A DNA stretch of 64,000 bases from Halorubrum lipolyticum DSM 21995 (GCF_000337375.1 NZ_AOJG01000009.1:16620-80619), one strand, 5' to 3'; numbered from the stretch's first letter, positions 9,715-18,608 are shown. The notes: generated by a model not told the origin, from the sequence alone. Made by a program: numbers and translations.

Positions 9715-9921
9715 CGGGTTCTGTACCGGGTCCAGCCCGCGACACGCTTTCTGTCTTTATTTGTACAGAGTACTGTAGGGTGCGTATCCGGTCAGCACAC
9801 GGCTGTGTTCGTATTAATAAGCCTCACTGTCGACCGGACGCAGGTACCACACGCGAGCGGGGCCCCACTCGACCCACTGTCGCGCACGTTCAAACCGTCG
9901 ACAAAACCGCGGTCGGTTCCC

Positions 9922-10491
9922 TCACTCGTCGCCTTGCGCGTCGACGATGACGACTTCGCCGTCCTCGACGGTGACGTTGATGAGGGTCTTCACGTTGTAG
10001 TCGGTGTCGTCGAGCTCGTTCTCGCCGGCCTTCTTGATCACGGCGACGACGTCGACGACCTCGGCGCCGACCTCGTTCGTCAGCGCGTCTAAGATCGCCT
10101 TCATCGTCCCGCCCGTCGAGAGCACGTCGTCGAGGACGAGCACGCGGTCGCCCTCCTCGACGTCGTTGATGTACATCTCCGACTCGGAGTAGCCGGTCTC
10201 CTGGAACAGCGGGACCTCGCCGTCGAGGCCGTACTGGCGCTTGCGGATGACGACGAGGGGGATGTCGGTCATCAAAGAGAGCGCGGTGGAGATGTGGATC
10301 CCCATCGCCGCGGGGGTGACGATCTTGTCGACGTTCTCGAGCTCCGCCTTCCGGATGATCCGGATGACGATCTCCCGGAGCAGCTCCGGTTTGAGCATGG
10401 GAACGCCGTCGCTGATCGGGTGGACGAAGTACTGGTACTCGCCTTTCTCGATGATCGGCGCGTCGAGGAGCGACTGCCGCAACTGGTCCAT
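9922..10491 (-). CDS. hpt: Purine phosphoribosyltransferase (HGPRTase-like)
   Basis: A 189-aa type I phosphoribosyltransferase of the archaeal Hpt group, which salvages purine bases by transferring phosphoribose from PRPP. The PRPP-binding loop is [13 protein letters not shown], preceded by two acidic residues as in the family. The start [12 protein letters not shown] at 10491 is favoured over a longer frame because a TATA-like box lies 20-29 nt upstream and the longer extension is Arg-rich. The exact base used (hypoxanthine/guanine or adenine) cannot be read from sequence. Confidence 0.88.
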   Translation of the reverse strand: MDQLRQSLLDAPIIEKGEYQYFVHPISDGVPMLKPELLREIVIRIIRKAELENVDKIVTPAAMGIHISTALSLMTDIPLVVIRKRQYGLDGEVPLFQETGYSESEMYINDVEEGDRVLVLDDVLSTGGTMKAILDALTNEVGAEVVDVVAVIKKAGENELDDTDYNVKTLINVTVEDGEVVIVDAQGDE

Positions 10492-10510
10492 GTCGCCGGT
10501 ACTCGGGCGG

Positions 10511-10520
10511 ATTAATAAAG
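10511..10520 (-). promoter_or_regulatory. TATA box for hpt
   Basis: On the minus strand this reads CTTTATTAAT and ends 20 nt before the hpt start codon. That is the spacing expected for a leaderless haloarchaeal mRNA. Confidence 0.6.
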
Positions 10521-10700
10521 CGTGGCGGTTGCGTCGCCCGGTGCGGGCCGATACCACGCAGCGGTCGGATGCGCGCGCCGTCGCGATTCGTCTCGAAACG
10601 ACGAGTGAACGAGTGCGGCTACCGCCGAAGTCCGTGCCGTTCATCAATCGCTAGTTGATTGCGGATCGACAGAGAATACCTCCAAGGTCCCAGCCTCGTC

Positions 10701-10861
10701 GCCGGCGGCTCCGCCGCCGCCGGCTGCCCGTGGCGCGTGGCGCCACGCTGTCACCGGACTACGTCCGGCTGCAAGCGAGAGCTTCGCTCTCGCCCTGTCG
10801 GTGGTCCTCCGCGTTGCTCCGGACCGCCGACCCCCTCGCGCTGATCGGCCGCACCGCGGCC
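10701..10861. repeat. Array of six closely packed inverted repeats
   Basis: Arms seen: GCCGGCGGC/GCCGCCGGC (10701-10709 and 10716-10724); the palindrome GCGTGGCGCCACGC (10735-10748); CCGGAC/GTCCGG (10754-10768); GCGAGAGC/GCTCTCGC around TTC (10775-10793); a 10-bp stem with one G-T pair (10798-10807 with 10821-10830); and GGCCGC/GCGGCC (10847-10861). The gap 10492-10910 holds no supported gene. It lies between two genes that both read on the minus strand, so it could be a structured RNA segment or an intergenic repeat element. Confidence 0.7.
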
Positions 10862-10910
10862 TCGCAGGCCCGCCACCGAACTAACATGCCGATCTGGTTC
10901 CCAGCCGCGC

Positions 10911-11690
10911 CTACTCGAACTCCGGCTCGCGCTTCTCTAAGAACGCCCGCATCCCCTCCTGCTGGTCGTGGGTGCCGAACAGCCCGGACCACGCCCGGCG
11001 CTCCAAGGCGAGCCCGCCGCGCTGCGTCCCGTCGTGGACCGCGTTGAGCGCCTCCTTCGCGGCGCGGGTGGCGAAGGCGGGCTTCGCGGCCAGCTCCGCC
11101 GTCAGCTCGTCGATCCGGTCGTCGAAGGCGTCGTCGTCGACGACCTCGCCCACGAAGCCGATCTCGGCCGCCTCGGTCGCGTCGATGCGCTCGCCGAGGA
11201 AGACGAGCCGCTTGGCCGTCTCGTCGCCGACGAGTCGCGAGAGCCGCTGGGTGCCGCCCCACCCCGGGATGATCCCGAGGTCGATCTCCGTCTGCCCGAG
11301 CACGGCGCTCTCGGCGGCGACCCGGAGGTCACACGCCAGGGCCAGCTCGCAGCCGCCGCCGAACGCGTAGCCGTCGATCGCGGCGACCGTCGGCGCCGGG
11401 AACGACTCGATCGCGTCCGCGACGCGGTGCCCCAGCTCCGCGTACGCCTGCGCCTCCGGCGTCGACAGCTCGACCATGTAGGAGATGTCCGCGCCCGCGA
11501 CGAACGCCTCGTCGCCCGCGCCGGCGAGCACGAGCGCGCGGGCGCCGGCCGCCTCGGCCTCCGCGAGCGCCGCCTCGATCGCTTCGAGCGTGTCGACGGT
11601 GAGGGCGTTGAGCTGGTCGGGGCGGTCGACGGTGATCGTCGCGGCGTCGCTGTCGTCGTCGATGTCGAGCGTGATCGTGTCCCACGTCAT
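10911..11690 (-). CDS. Enoyl-CoA hydratase/isomerase (crotonase family)
   Basis: A 259-aa crotonase-fold enzyme that hydrates 2-enoyl-CoA to 3-hydroxyacyl-CoA. The oxyanion-hole segment FVAGADI and the GYAFGGGCELALACDL motif are present. Both catalytic glutamates are in place, in GGGCE and in QTEIDLGIIPGWGGTQR. The start MTWDTITLDI at 11690 is preferred, since upstream codons in the frame overlap the adjacent membrane-protein gene. Its partner beta-oxidation genes are not in the window. Confidence 0.9.
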   Translation of the reverse strand: MTWDTITLDIDDDSDAATITVDRPDQLNALTVDTLEAIEAALAEAEAAGARALVLAGAGDEAFVAGADISYMVELSTPEAQAYAELGHRVADAIESFPAPTVAAIDGYAFGGGCELALACDLRVAAESAVLGQTEIDLGIIPGWGGTQRLSRLVGDETAKRLVFLGERIDATEAAEIGFVGEVVDDDAFDDRIDELTAELAAKPAFATRAAKEALNAVHDGTQRGGLALERRAWSGLFGTHDQQEGMRAFLEKREPEFE

Positions 11691-11749
11691 ACCGGCCCCT
11701 CGCTCGCCGGCGTGAAAGTCGTTCGGCAGGCGGAAGCCGAGGGGGTCTC

Positions 11750-11977
11750 CTAGATCTCTTCGCGGCTGTCGATCTCGGTGTAGATGTACCACGCGACGCT
11801 GTAGACGCCGAGGAACAGTAGGTAGCCGAACACGAGCCCGACGAGCTGGCGGGAGCCGAGCCCGTCCGGGAGCGTCCGCGAGAGGATCCCCAGCGCCACG
11901 ACGAAGACGACCAGCGAGAACAGGCCCGACAGGGCGTACACGCCCAGATCGGAGGTGAGACGATCGCGCACGGCCAC
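11750..11977 (-). CDS. Small membrane protein, unknown function
   Basis: A 75-aa protein with two hydrophobic helices, about residues 12-33 (YALSGLFSLVVFVVALGI) and 45-65 (LVGLVFGYLLFLGVYSVAWY), then a charged tail DSREEI. It lies 59 bp upstream of the crotonase gene in the same direction and may share its transcript. Not recognised as a named family. Confidence 0.65.
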   Translation of the reverse strand: MAVRDRLTSDLGVYALSGLFSLVVFVVALGILSRTLPDGLGSRQLVGLVFGYLLFLGVYSVAWYIYTEIDSREEI

Positions 11978-12090
11978 ACTAACGGGATCGGCTTATAAAC
12001 TCCCGTCGGTCGCGGCGAGGCGGCGGCGGGACAGTGACCGGTCCGGGCGCGACCGACCGGCCGACCGGTCCGTTGCGCGGATTGCAACCC

Positions 12091-12097
12091 CTATATG
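12091..12097 (+). promoter_or_regulatory. TATA box for aroC
   Basis: CTATATG ends 21 nt before the aroC ATG, which suits a leaderless transcript. No Shine-Dalgarno sequence is visible at the start codon. Confidence 0.6.
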
Positions 12098-12118
12098 CCC
12101 CCGGCCACACGTGCGAGT

Positions 12119-13306
12119 ATGAACGGGAACCGGTTCGGTCGGCTCTTCCAGGTGACGACGTACGGCGAGAGCCACGGCGACGCGATGGGCGTGACGGTCT
12201 CGGGCGTCCCCGCCGGCGTCGAGCTCGACGAGGAGGCGATCCAGGCGCAGCTCGACCGGCGCAAGCCGGGTCAGTCGATGATCACCACCTCGCGGGGCGA
12301 GCCCGACGAGGTCGTCGTCAACTCCGGCGTGCAGGACGGTTACACCACCGGGACGCCGATCGGCATGGTGATCCAGAACAAGGACGCGCGCTCGGGCAAG
12401 TACGAGCCGTACGTCACCGCGCCGCGCCCCTCCCACGGCGACTACACCTACTCCGCGAAGTTCGGCACGCGCAACTGGGGCGGCGGCGGGCGCTCCTCCG
12501 CGCGAGAGACGGTGAACTGGGTCGCGGCCGGCGCCGTCGCCGAGCAGGTGCTCGACGCCTCCGACTACGACGTGGAGATCAAGGCGCACGTCAACCGGAT
12601 CGGCGACGTCGAGGCCGGCGACGTGAGCTTCGAGCAGATCCTCGAACACTCGGAGGCGAACGACGTGCGCTGTGCCGACCCCGATGCGGCCGCCGAGATG
12701 CAGGAGCTGATCGAGCGGTATCAAGAGGAGGGCGACTCCATCGGCGGTTCCATCTACTTCGAGTGCCGCGGCGTCCCGCGCGGGCTCGGCGCCCCGCGCT
12801 TCGACGGCTTCCCCTCCCGGCTCGGACAGGCCATGTTCTCCATCCCGGCGACGACCGGCGTCGAGTTCGGGCTCGGCAAGGACGCCGTCGACGTGGCGGG
12901 CAGCGAGCGCAACGAGGACTGGACGTTCGACGACGGCGAGTCGTTCGACCACGTCGCAAGCGAGGAGGGCGACCCCGTCCCGGTCGGCAACGACCACGGC
13001 GGCCTGCAGGGCGGGATCACGACCGGCGAGCCGATCTACGGCGAGGCGACGTGGCACGCGCCAACCTCGATCCCGAAGAAGCAGCGCTCCGCCGACTGGG
13101 AGACGGGCGAGGAGAAGGACGTGCAGGTCGTCGGGCGCCACGACCCCGTGCTCCCGCCGCGGGCCGTCCCCGTCGTCGAGGCGATGCTGTACTGCACCGT
13201 CCTCGACTTCATGCTGCTCGCCGGCCGGATCAACCCCGACCGCGTCGACGGCAACCCGGGGCAGTACGACACCGACTACCACCCGAGCAGCCCGGACAAC
13301 GAGTAG
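12119..13306 (+). CDS. aroC: Chorismate synthase
   Basis: Last step of the shikimate pathway: FMN-dependent elimination of phosphate from EPSP to give chorismate for aromatic amino acids. The 395-aa product starts MNGNRFGRLFQVTTYGESHG, the family signature GESHG. It also carries the GGGRSSARETV segment and the C-terminal RHDPVLPPRAVPVVEAM stretch. Start chosen at 12119 because of the TATA spacing and the match to family N-termini. No other aro genes are close by. Confidence 0.96.
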   Translation: MNGNRFGRLFQVTTYGESHGDAMGVTVSGVPAGVELDEEAIQAQLDRRKPGQSMITTSRGEPDEVVVNSGVQDGYTTGTPIGMVIQNKDARSGKYEPYVTAPRPSHGDYTYSAKFGTRNWGGGGRSSARETVNWVAAGAVAEQVLDASDYDVEIKAHVNRIGDVEAGDVSFEQILEHSEANDVRCADPDAAAEMQELIERYQEEGDSIGGSIYFECRGVPRGLGAPRFDGFPSRLGQAMFSIPATTGVEFGLGKDAVDVAGSERNEDWTFDDGESFDHVASEEGDPVPVGNDHGGLQGGITTGEPIYGEATWHAPTSIPKKQRSADWETGEEKDVQVVGRHDPVLPPRAVPVVEAMLYCTVLDFMLLAGRINPDRVDGNPGQYDTDYHPSSPDNE

Positions 13307-13333
13307 CGGGCGACGGTCGTCCGACCCCTCGCG

Positions 13334-13543
13334 TCACTCCTCCGGCGACCACTCGCACGCGTCGCCCGCGGTGAGGTCCTTCTCGTCGACGCGCGCGGAG
13401 AGGCAGGCGTAGTTACAGAAGAAGGCGGGTGAGCCGCAGTCGTCGTCGCAGTCGCGCACGCAGATCGGGTCGTGGTCGAAGATCCGCGAGCCGCAGTAGG
13501 CGCAGGTCTGCTCGCTGTCGGGCGTCGAGACGGTCGTGGACAT
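13334..13543 (-). CDS. Small cysteine-rich zinc-binding protein
   Basis: A 69-aa acidic protein with cysteines at 14, 17, 28, 32, 36, 43 and 47. CAYCG plus CNYAC suggests a zinc-ribbon or TRASH-like treble-clef site, with the central three Cys possibly forming a second site. Such mini zinc proteins are abundant in haloarchaea and mostly uncharacterised. It lies convergent to aroC with a 27-bp gap and downstream of the ZIP transporter gene on the same strand (51 bp), so a metal link is possible but unproven. Confidence 0.75.
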   Translation of the reverse strand: MSTTVSTPDSEQTCAYCGSRIFDHDPICVRDCDDDCGSPAFFCNYACLSARVDEKDLTAGDACEWSPEE

Positions 13544-13594
13544 GTCCGAACGCAGGGCGCGTCGCGTTGAAAAGGCGTCGCGGTCCTGCGCCCG

Positions 13595-14512
13595 TCACAC
13601 CACGATGACCGCGTCGACGACGACGAGCAACACGAAACCGACGAGGAACGCCCCGGTCGCGGCGTCGGCGTGACCGTGACCGTGCGAGGAGGGGATCAGC
13701 TCGCGGAAGACGACTGCGAGCATCGCGCCCGCGGCGAACCCGGAGGCGACGGGGAACAGCCCGGCCGCGACGGAGACGAGCAGGAAGCCGAACACCGAGG
13801 CGACGACTTGGGGGACGAGCCCGGAGAGCGTGGTGTACCAGATCACCCGCAGGTTCGACATCCCGGTGTCCGCCATCGGCACCGCGAAGGCGAACCCGTC
13901 GGGCACGTTCTGGAGCCCGATCACGACCGCGAGCACCAGCGCGACCTCCTCTAACCCCGACGCGAACGCGACGCCAATCGCAAGCCCCTCGGGTGCGTTG
14001 TGGAGGGTGATCGCCCCGCCGATCAGCAGCGCCTTCCGGAGGGTCACTTCCCGTTCTGCGGCCGCGTCGGCGGACTCGGACGGATCGGCGGGGTCGGCCG
14101 ACGCCGCGGCGGTGCCGGGCTCGACGGGGTCGGCGAACTCCGAGAGTTCGCGGTCCGACCGCTCGGTCTCGTCGGACACCGACATCGCCGCGGCGTCGTC
14201 GCCGGTCGCGCCGCCCTCCGGGAGCCACTCGCGGTACTGCGCGTGGAGGTGCGGAACCGCGTAGTTCCCGGCGAGCAGGCCGATCCCGCCGAGGAGCAGT
14301 CCCGTCATCACCGCCGTGAGCGTCCCCTCCTCCATCCCGGGGAGGATCAGGCCGAAGACGCTGGCCGCGACCATCAGCCCGGCCGCGAGCCCCAGCGCCG
14401 CGTCGTAGACGCGATGGGTGACGCGCGTCCGGAAGAACACCGGGAGCGCGCCGAGCCCCGTCGCGATCCCCGTCACGCCGCTGACGGCGACGACGGTTGG
14501 AAGGGTCGTCAT
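13595..14512 (-). CDS. ZIP-family divalent metal transporter
   Basis: A 305-aa membrane protein for import of zinc or a related metal. The two ZIP signature helices carry metal ligands: TLHNAPEGLAIGVAFASG and NVPDGFAFAVPM. A long acidic/Ser cytosolic loop lies between the third and fourth helices (about residues 100-155), where many ZIPs have a His-rich loop; here it lacks a His cluster. A TATA box sits 23-31 nt upstream of the ATG. Confidence 0.9.
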   Translation of the reverse strand: MTTLPTVVAVSGVTGIATGLGALPVFFRTRVTHRVYDAALGLAAGLMVAASVFGLILPGMEEGTLTAVMTGLLLGGIGLLAGNYAVPHLHAQYREWLPEGGATGDDAAAMSVSDETERSDRELSEFADPVEPGTAAASADPADPSESADAAAEREVTLRKALLIGGAITLHNAPEGLAIGVAFASGLEEVALVLAVVIGLQNVPDGFAFAVPMADTGMSNLRVIWYTTLSGLVPQVVASVFGFLLVSVAAGLFPVASGFAAGAMLAVVFRELIPSSHGHGHADAATGAFLVGFVLLVVVDAVIVV

Positions 14513-14534
14513 GGGACGGCGTTTCGCCCCCGCG

Positions 14535-14543
14535 TATATAAAT
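14535..14543 (-). promoter_or_regulatory. TATA box for the ZIP transporter gene
   Basis: On the minus strand ATTTATATA ends 22 nt before the start codon at 14512, consistent with a leaderless transcript. Confidence 0.6.
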
Positions 14544-14579
14544 GGAGCCGACGGCGGCGCGGTCCGTCCCGCGCCGCGG

Positions 14580-15128
14580 TCACCGCTGGAACGCGCCCCG
14601 GAGGTCGCGCCCGTAGACGCCGACGGCGACCGCGAGCGTCGCGAACGCGCCGACCGGAATCACGGCGAGCCACCCGGACGTGGTCCCGACGCCGAACCGG
14701 GTCGCGACGCCGACGGAGACCCACAGGCTCGCGGCCGCGGCGAGCGCGAGCAGGCCGCCGGTGACGCGGCGGTCCTCCCGCCCGAGCGCGACCCCCGCCG
14801 TCGCGCTGGCCGCGGCGAGCAGGTAAAACCCGATCGCGAGCGGCCACGCTCGGATGGACGGCGGGAGCGCTCCGAACGGGCGCGGCTGCTCGAGGAAGTA
14901 CGCCCACACGGGGTAGCCGCCGGCGCCGAGACCCGGGCCGGACGTATTTAAAAAGCCCCAGAGGCCCACGACCGTGAGGTCGTCGCCCGGGATCACGGCC
15001 ATCGGGACCGCGAGGAGGGCGAGGACGAGGAGCCAGCCGAGTCGACGAGAGACGCGGTCGGCGCGGTCGTCCGGCTCCGGTCGCCCCGCTCCCGTCGTCT
15101 CCGCTCTCGGTCCCGGTCCCTCGGACAT
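14580..15128 (-). CDS. Haloarchaeal membrane protein, unknown function
   Basis: A 182-aa protein starting MSEGPGPRAETTG. After a charged N-terminus it has about four membrane helices (RLGWLLVLALLAVPMAV; WPLAIGFYLLAAASATAG; TGGLLALAAAASLWVSVG; WLAVIPVGAFATLAVAVG). An extracytoplasmic loop contains GPGLGAGGYPVWAYFLEQPRPF. It is divergent from aglM with 97 bp between starts. I cannot assign a function. A longer frame reaches 15236, but the shorter start better fits the AT-rich stretch at 15151-15160. Confidence 0.65.
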   Translation of the reverse strand: MSEGPGPRAETTGAGRPEPDDRADRVSRRLGWLLVLALLAVPMAVIPGDDLTVVGLWGFLNTSGPGLGAGGYPVWAYFLEQPRPFGALPPSIRAWPLAIGFYLLAAASATAGVALGREDRRVTGGLLALAAAASLWVSVGVATRFGVGTTSGWLAVIPVGAFATLAVAVGVYGRDLRGAFQR

Positions 15129-15225
15129 GTCGTCGTCTCGGTGAGCCGCGGATAAGTATCGTCCGGAGCCGTCTCGGGTCCGAGGACGCGCAACGTTCTT
15201 TGAGCCGGGGGTCGCTTGCTCCGGT

Positions 15226-16596
15226 ATGCGAGTCACCGTCGTCGGAAGCGGTTACGTCGGAACGACCCTCGCGGCCTGCCTCGCGGACGCGGGTCACGAC
15301 GTGACCGCCGTCGACATCGATCCGGACGTGGTCGCGGCGATCAACGACGGGCACGCGGCCATCCACGAGCCCGGCCTCGACGACCTGTTAGCCGAGCACG
15401 CGGGCGACCGGCTCCGCGCCACGACCGAGTACGAGAGCGTCCCGGACGCCGACGTGACGTTCCTCGCGATCGGCACCCCGTCGAACGAGGACGGGAGCAT
15501 CGATCTGGGGGGGCTCACCGCGGCCGCGGAGATGACCGGCGAGGCGCTGGCGGGAGCGGGCGACGGGTCGGGAGCGGGCGACGGGTCGGGAGCGGGCGAC
15601 GGGTCGGGAGCGGGTGACGGGTCGGGAGCGGCTCCCGGCGACCGCCACCTCGTCGTCGTCAAGAGCACTATCACGCCGCCGGGCGTCGGGGAGGTTCGCG
15701 AGGCCCTCCTCGAGGGCGCGGGCGACGCGGCCGACCGCGTCGAGCTCGCGACCAACCCGGAGTTCCTCCGCGAGGGGACCGCCGTCGACGACTTCCAGCA
15801 TCCCGACAAGCTCGTCTTCGGCACCGACTCCGACTGGGCCACCGAGCGGTTGGAGGCGCTGTACGAGCCGCTGCTCGCCGCGACCGACGCGGACGCGCCG
15901 GTGATCCGGACCGACCCCGAGACGGCCGTGATGATCAAGTACGCCAACAACGCCTTCCTCGCGTCGAAGATCTCGCTGGCGAACGACCTGGGCAACATCT
16001 GCAAGCGGTTCGGGATCGACGCCTACGAGGTGATGGACGCGGTCGGCCTCGACGACCGGATCGGGGCGCGATTCCTGCGCTCGGGGGTGGGGTGGGGGGG
16101 AAGTTGTTTTCCTAAAGACGTCGATGCAATTAGGGCGGCGGCCCGCGAGGCGGGCTACGAGCCCGCGCTCCTCGACGCCGCGGTCGCGGTGAACGACGGC
16201 CAGCCGGAGCGCATGCTCGAACTGCTCGATTCCCACGCCGACGTGGCCGGCGAGCGCGTCGCGGTCCTCGGACTCGCTTTTAAACCCGGCACCGACGACA
16301 TCCGGAACTCTCGGGCGATTCCGGTCATCGAGGGGCTTCGGGCGCGGGGCGCCGAGGTCGTCGGCTACGACCCGGTCGCGACCGACAACACCCGCGAGCG
16401 GTTCCCCGACATCGAGTACGCGGACTCGGCCGAGTCCGCGCTCGACGGCGCGAGCGCGGCGCTCGTCGTCACCGACTGGGACGAGTTCGCGGCGCTCGAC
16501 GACGCGTTCGACGCGATGGCGGAGCCGGTCGTGATCGACGGTCGCCGGGTGATCGAGCGCCGCGAGGGGCTCACCTACGAGGGGCTCACCTGGTAG
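15226..16596 (+). CDS. aglM: UDP-glucose 6-dehydrogenase
   Basis: NAD-dependent two-step oxidation of UDP-glucose to UDP-glucuronic acid; AglM supplies hexuronic acids for S-layer N-glycans in Haloferax. The 456-aa protein has an N-terminal Rossmann motif [10 protein letters not shown], the central dimerisation helix, and the catalytic GGSCFPKD motif with Cys294. The C-terminal [14 protein letters not shown] segment is also present. A Gly/Ser/Asp linker of four GAGDGS units (about residues 110-133) is inserted in the N-terminal domain. UDP-glucuronate is also the substrate expected for the UDP-xylose-synthase-like enzyme at 54 kb. Confidence 0.92.
   Translation: MRVTVVGSGYVGTTLAACLADAGHDVTAVDIDPDVVAAINDGHAAIHEPGLDDLLAEHAGDRLRATTEYESVPDADVTFLAIGTPSNEDGSIDLGGLTAAAEMTGEALAGAGDGSGAGDGSGAGDGSGAGDGSGAAPGDRHLVVVKSTITPPGVGEVREALLEGAGDAADRVELATNPEFLREGTAVDDFQHPDKLVFGTDSDWATERLEALYEPLLAATDADAPVIRTDPETAVMIKYANNAFLASKISLANDLGNICKRFGIDAYEVMDAVGLDDRIGARFLRSGVGWGGSCFPKDVDAIRAAAREAGYEPALLDAAVAVNDGQPERMLELLDSHADVAGERVAVLGLAFKPGTDDIRNSRAIPVIEGLRARGAEVVGYDPVATDNTRERFPDIEYADSAESALDGASAALVVTDWDEFAALDDAFDAMAEPVVIDGRRVIERREGLTYEGLTW
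15553..15624. repeat. Four 18-bp tandem repeats inside aglM
   Basis: Copies at 15553-15570, 15571-15588, 15589-15606 and 15607-15624 encode GAGDGS each. Three are identical and the fourth has one silent change. The period is in frame. Confidence 0.92.
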
Positions 16597-16729
16597 CGCG
16601 GGCGACTACCGACGGCGGGCGAAGCGACGTACCGGTCCGTTTGTTCCGTTCTCACGGCGGAGGGAGTGGTCGCCGACGCGTGAGTTGGCCAAGAAACGCA
16701 CTGTGAATGGTGAAATACACTGAAATGTA

Positions 16730-16757
16730 CTGCATTATTAATAGTGTTGAATATTTA
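16730..16757 (+). promoter_or_regulatory. AT-rich promoter of the SBP56 gene
   Basis: The stretch contains ATTATTAATAG and ATATTTATTG, 14-41 nt before the ATG at 16771. Either could be the TATA element. Just upstream is a near-direct repeat, TGAAATACAC then TGAAATGTAC. Confidence 0.45.
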
Positions 16758-16770
16758 TTGACGCTCTGGG

Positions 16771-18174
16771 ATGAGTACTGACGACCACAGCCACGAGACG
16801 GACAGGAGCGGCCACGAACACCACGAAGTCGAGGGGCCGGGGTATCCGACGCCGGCCGCGATGCGGACCGAGAGCGGCCGTGAGGAAACGGCGTACGTGA
16901 TGGCGCCGCGAGTGGGGATGGAAAAGGAGGGACCGGATATGATCGGCGTCGTCGACCTCGACCCCGCGTCGGACACCTACAGCGAACTGATCGACACGGT
17001 CGAGATGCCCAACAAGGGCGACGAGCTCCACCACTTCGGCTGGAACGCCTGTTCGTCGTCGTGTCACGCCGAGGGGCTCTCGCGACAGTATCTGGTCGTT
17101 CCGGGCCAGCGGTCCTCGCGCATTCACATCGTCGACGCCGAGGACCCGCGCGAGCCCGAGATGGTGACGGTCATCGAACCGGAGGAGGTGTTCGAACACG
17201 ACCTGTCCGCGCCGCACACGGTCCACTGCGTCCCCGGCGGAAAGATCGTCATCAGCATGCTCGGCGACGCGAACGGCGAGGTCCCCGGCGGGTTCCTGCA
17301 GTTGGATCAAGAGGACTTCAGCATCGACGGCCATTGGGAGGCCGACCGCGGCGACATGGAACTGAACTACGACTACTGGTACCAGCCCCGACACGACGTC
17401 ATGATCTCCAGCGAGTGGGCCGCGCCGAACACCTACTACCCGGGCTTCGACCTCGACGACGTCGAGGCGGGCGACTACGGCGACAGCATCCACATCTGGT
17501 CGTGGGACGACCGCGAGCACGTCCAGACGCTCGAATTCGGCGACCAGGGGCAGATACCCCTCGAAGTTCGGATGAGCCACAACCCCGAGGAGACGCAGGG
17601 GTACGTCGGCGCGGCGCTCTCCTCGAACATCATCCGCTTTTACGAAGAGAGCGACGGCGCGTGGGACTGGGACGTCGTCATCGACGAGGACCCGCGCGAA
17701 CACGAGGAGTGGGACATGCCGGTGCCGCCGCTCATCACGGACATCCTGCTGTCGCTGGACGACCAGTACCTGTTCTTCTCGAACTGGCTCCACGGCGACG
17801 TTCGGATGTACGACGTGAGCGACGCCGGCAACCCGCGACTGGTCGATCGGGTGTGGGCCGGCGGCCTCTTCGGCGACCGGCAGACGGTGCAGGGCGAGGA
17901 GATCCGCGGCTCGCCGCAGATGCTCCAGCTCTCCCGGGACGGCAAGCGGCTCTACTGGACGACCTCGCTGTTCTCGTCGTGGGACAACCAGTTCTTCCCG
18001 GACATCGCCACGGAGGGCTCGCTGATGCTCAAAGCCGACGTCTACCCCGACGAGGGGCGGATGGAACTGGACGAGGAGTTCCTCGTCGACTTCGGGGACG
18101 CCCCCGGCGGACCGGCGCGGGCTCACGAGATCCGCTGGCCGGGGGGCGACTGCACGAGCGACGTCTGGCAGTGA
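16771..18174 (+). CDS. Selenium-binding protein SBP56 family (methanethiol oxidase-like)
   Basis: A 467-aa beta-propeller-type protein of the SBP56 family. Characterised members are copper-dependent methanethiol oxidases producing formaldehyde, H2S and H2O2. Family features: the GDELHHFGWNACSSSCH segment with its Cys and His cluster, the SAPHTVHCVPGGKIVISMLGD block, and NYDYWYQPRHDVMISSEW. The N-terminus (about 30 residues) is His-rich (DDHSHETDRSGHEHHE) and could hold metal. A plant-type ferredoxin gene follows after 9 bp, suggesting a redox partnership. The archaeal substrate is not established. Confidence 0.88.
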   Translation: MSTDDHSHETDRSGHEHHEVEGPGYPTPAAMRTESGREETAYVMAPRVGMEKEGPDMIGVVDLDPASDTYSELIDTVEMPNKGDELHHFGWNACSSSCHAEGLSRQYLVVPGQRSSRIHIVDAEDPREPEMVTVIEPEEVFEHDLSAPHTVHCVPGGKIVISMLGDANGEVPGGFLQLDQEDFSIDGHWEADRGDMELNYDYWYQPRHDVMISSEWAAPNTYYPGFDLDDVEAGDYGDSIHIWSWDDREHVQTLEFGDQGQIPLEVRMSHNPEETQGYVGAALSSNIIRFYEESDGAWDWDVVIDEDPREHEEWDMPVPPLITDILLSLDDQYLFFSNWLHGDVRMYDVSDAGNPRLVDRVWAGGLFGDRQTVQGEEIRGSPQMLQLSRDGKRLYWTTSLFSSWDNQFFPDIATEGSLMLKADVYPDEGRMELDEEFLVDFGDAPGGPARAHEIRWPGGDCTSDVWQ

Positions 18175-18183
18175 TCGGCCGTG

Positions 18184-18510
18184 ATGAACGCAACGACCCA
18201 CGCCGTCGAACTCGTCCGCCCGAACGGGCGGACCGAGACGATCCGAGTCGAGGACGGCGAGACGATCGTCGACGCCGCGGAGCGGGTCGGCGCGGCCGTT
18301 CCGTACGGCTGTCTGTACGGGGCGTGTGGCACCTGCGTCGCGGAGCTGCTCGACGGCGACGTGCGCCACCAGCGGTCGGCGCGGGCGCTGAAGCCGGCGT
18401 CCCTCGACGCGGGGTACGTCCTCCCCTGTATCGCCACGCCCGAGTCCGACTGTCGACTGCGCGTCGGCCACGGGATCCAAGCCGAGGTCGTCGGTACCCC
18501 GTGGAAGTGA
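18184..18510 (+). CDS. Plant-type [2Fe-2S] ferredoxin
   Basis: A 108-aa ferredoxin with ligands Cys43, Cys48, Cys51 and Cys82 in the classic CxxxxCxxC...C pattern (YGCLYGACGTC and LPCI). It is shorter than the abundant haloarchaeal ferredoxin and lacks its acidic N-terminal insertion. It lies 9 bp after the SBP56-family gene and is almost certainly on the same transcript, so it may carry electrons for that enzyme. A GTG directly before the ATG is an alternative start. Confidence 0.85.
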   Translation: MNATTHAVELVRPNGRTETIRVEDGETIVDAAERVGAAVPYGCLYGACGTCVAELLDGDVRHQRSARALKPASLDAGYVLPCIATPESDCRLRVGHGIQAEVVGTPWK

Positions 18511-18608
18511 GACCTCCCCGGTGACGACCGTCTCTGGCGGTGCCAACGGCGGGAGTCCGGGATGGGTCTCCCGCGGAGGGTTCAGCGAGACAGCCAACGA
18601 GGCAGTCG

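Noticed and set aside
16738-18597. 619-codon minus-strand frame opposite the SBP56 and ferredoxin genes
   Set aside because: It spans two clear plus-strand genes and their gap, and shows only shadow-type composition.
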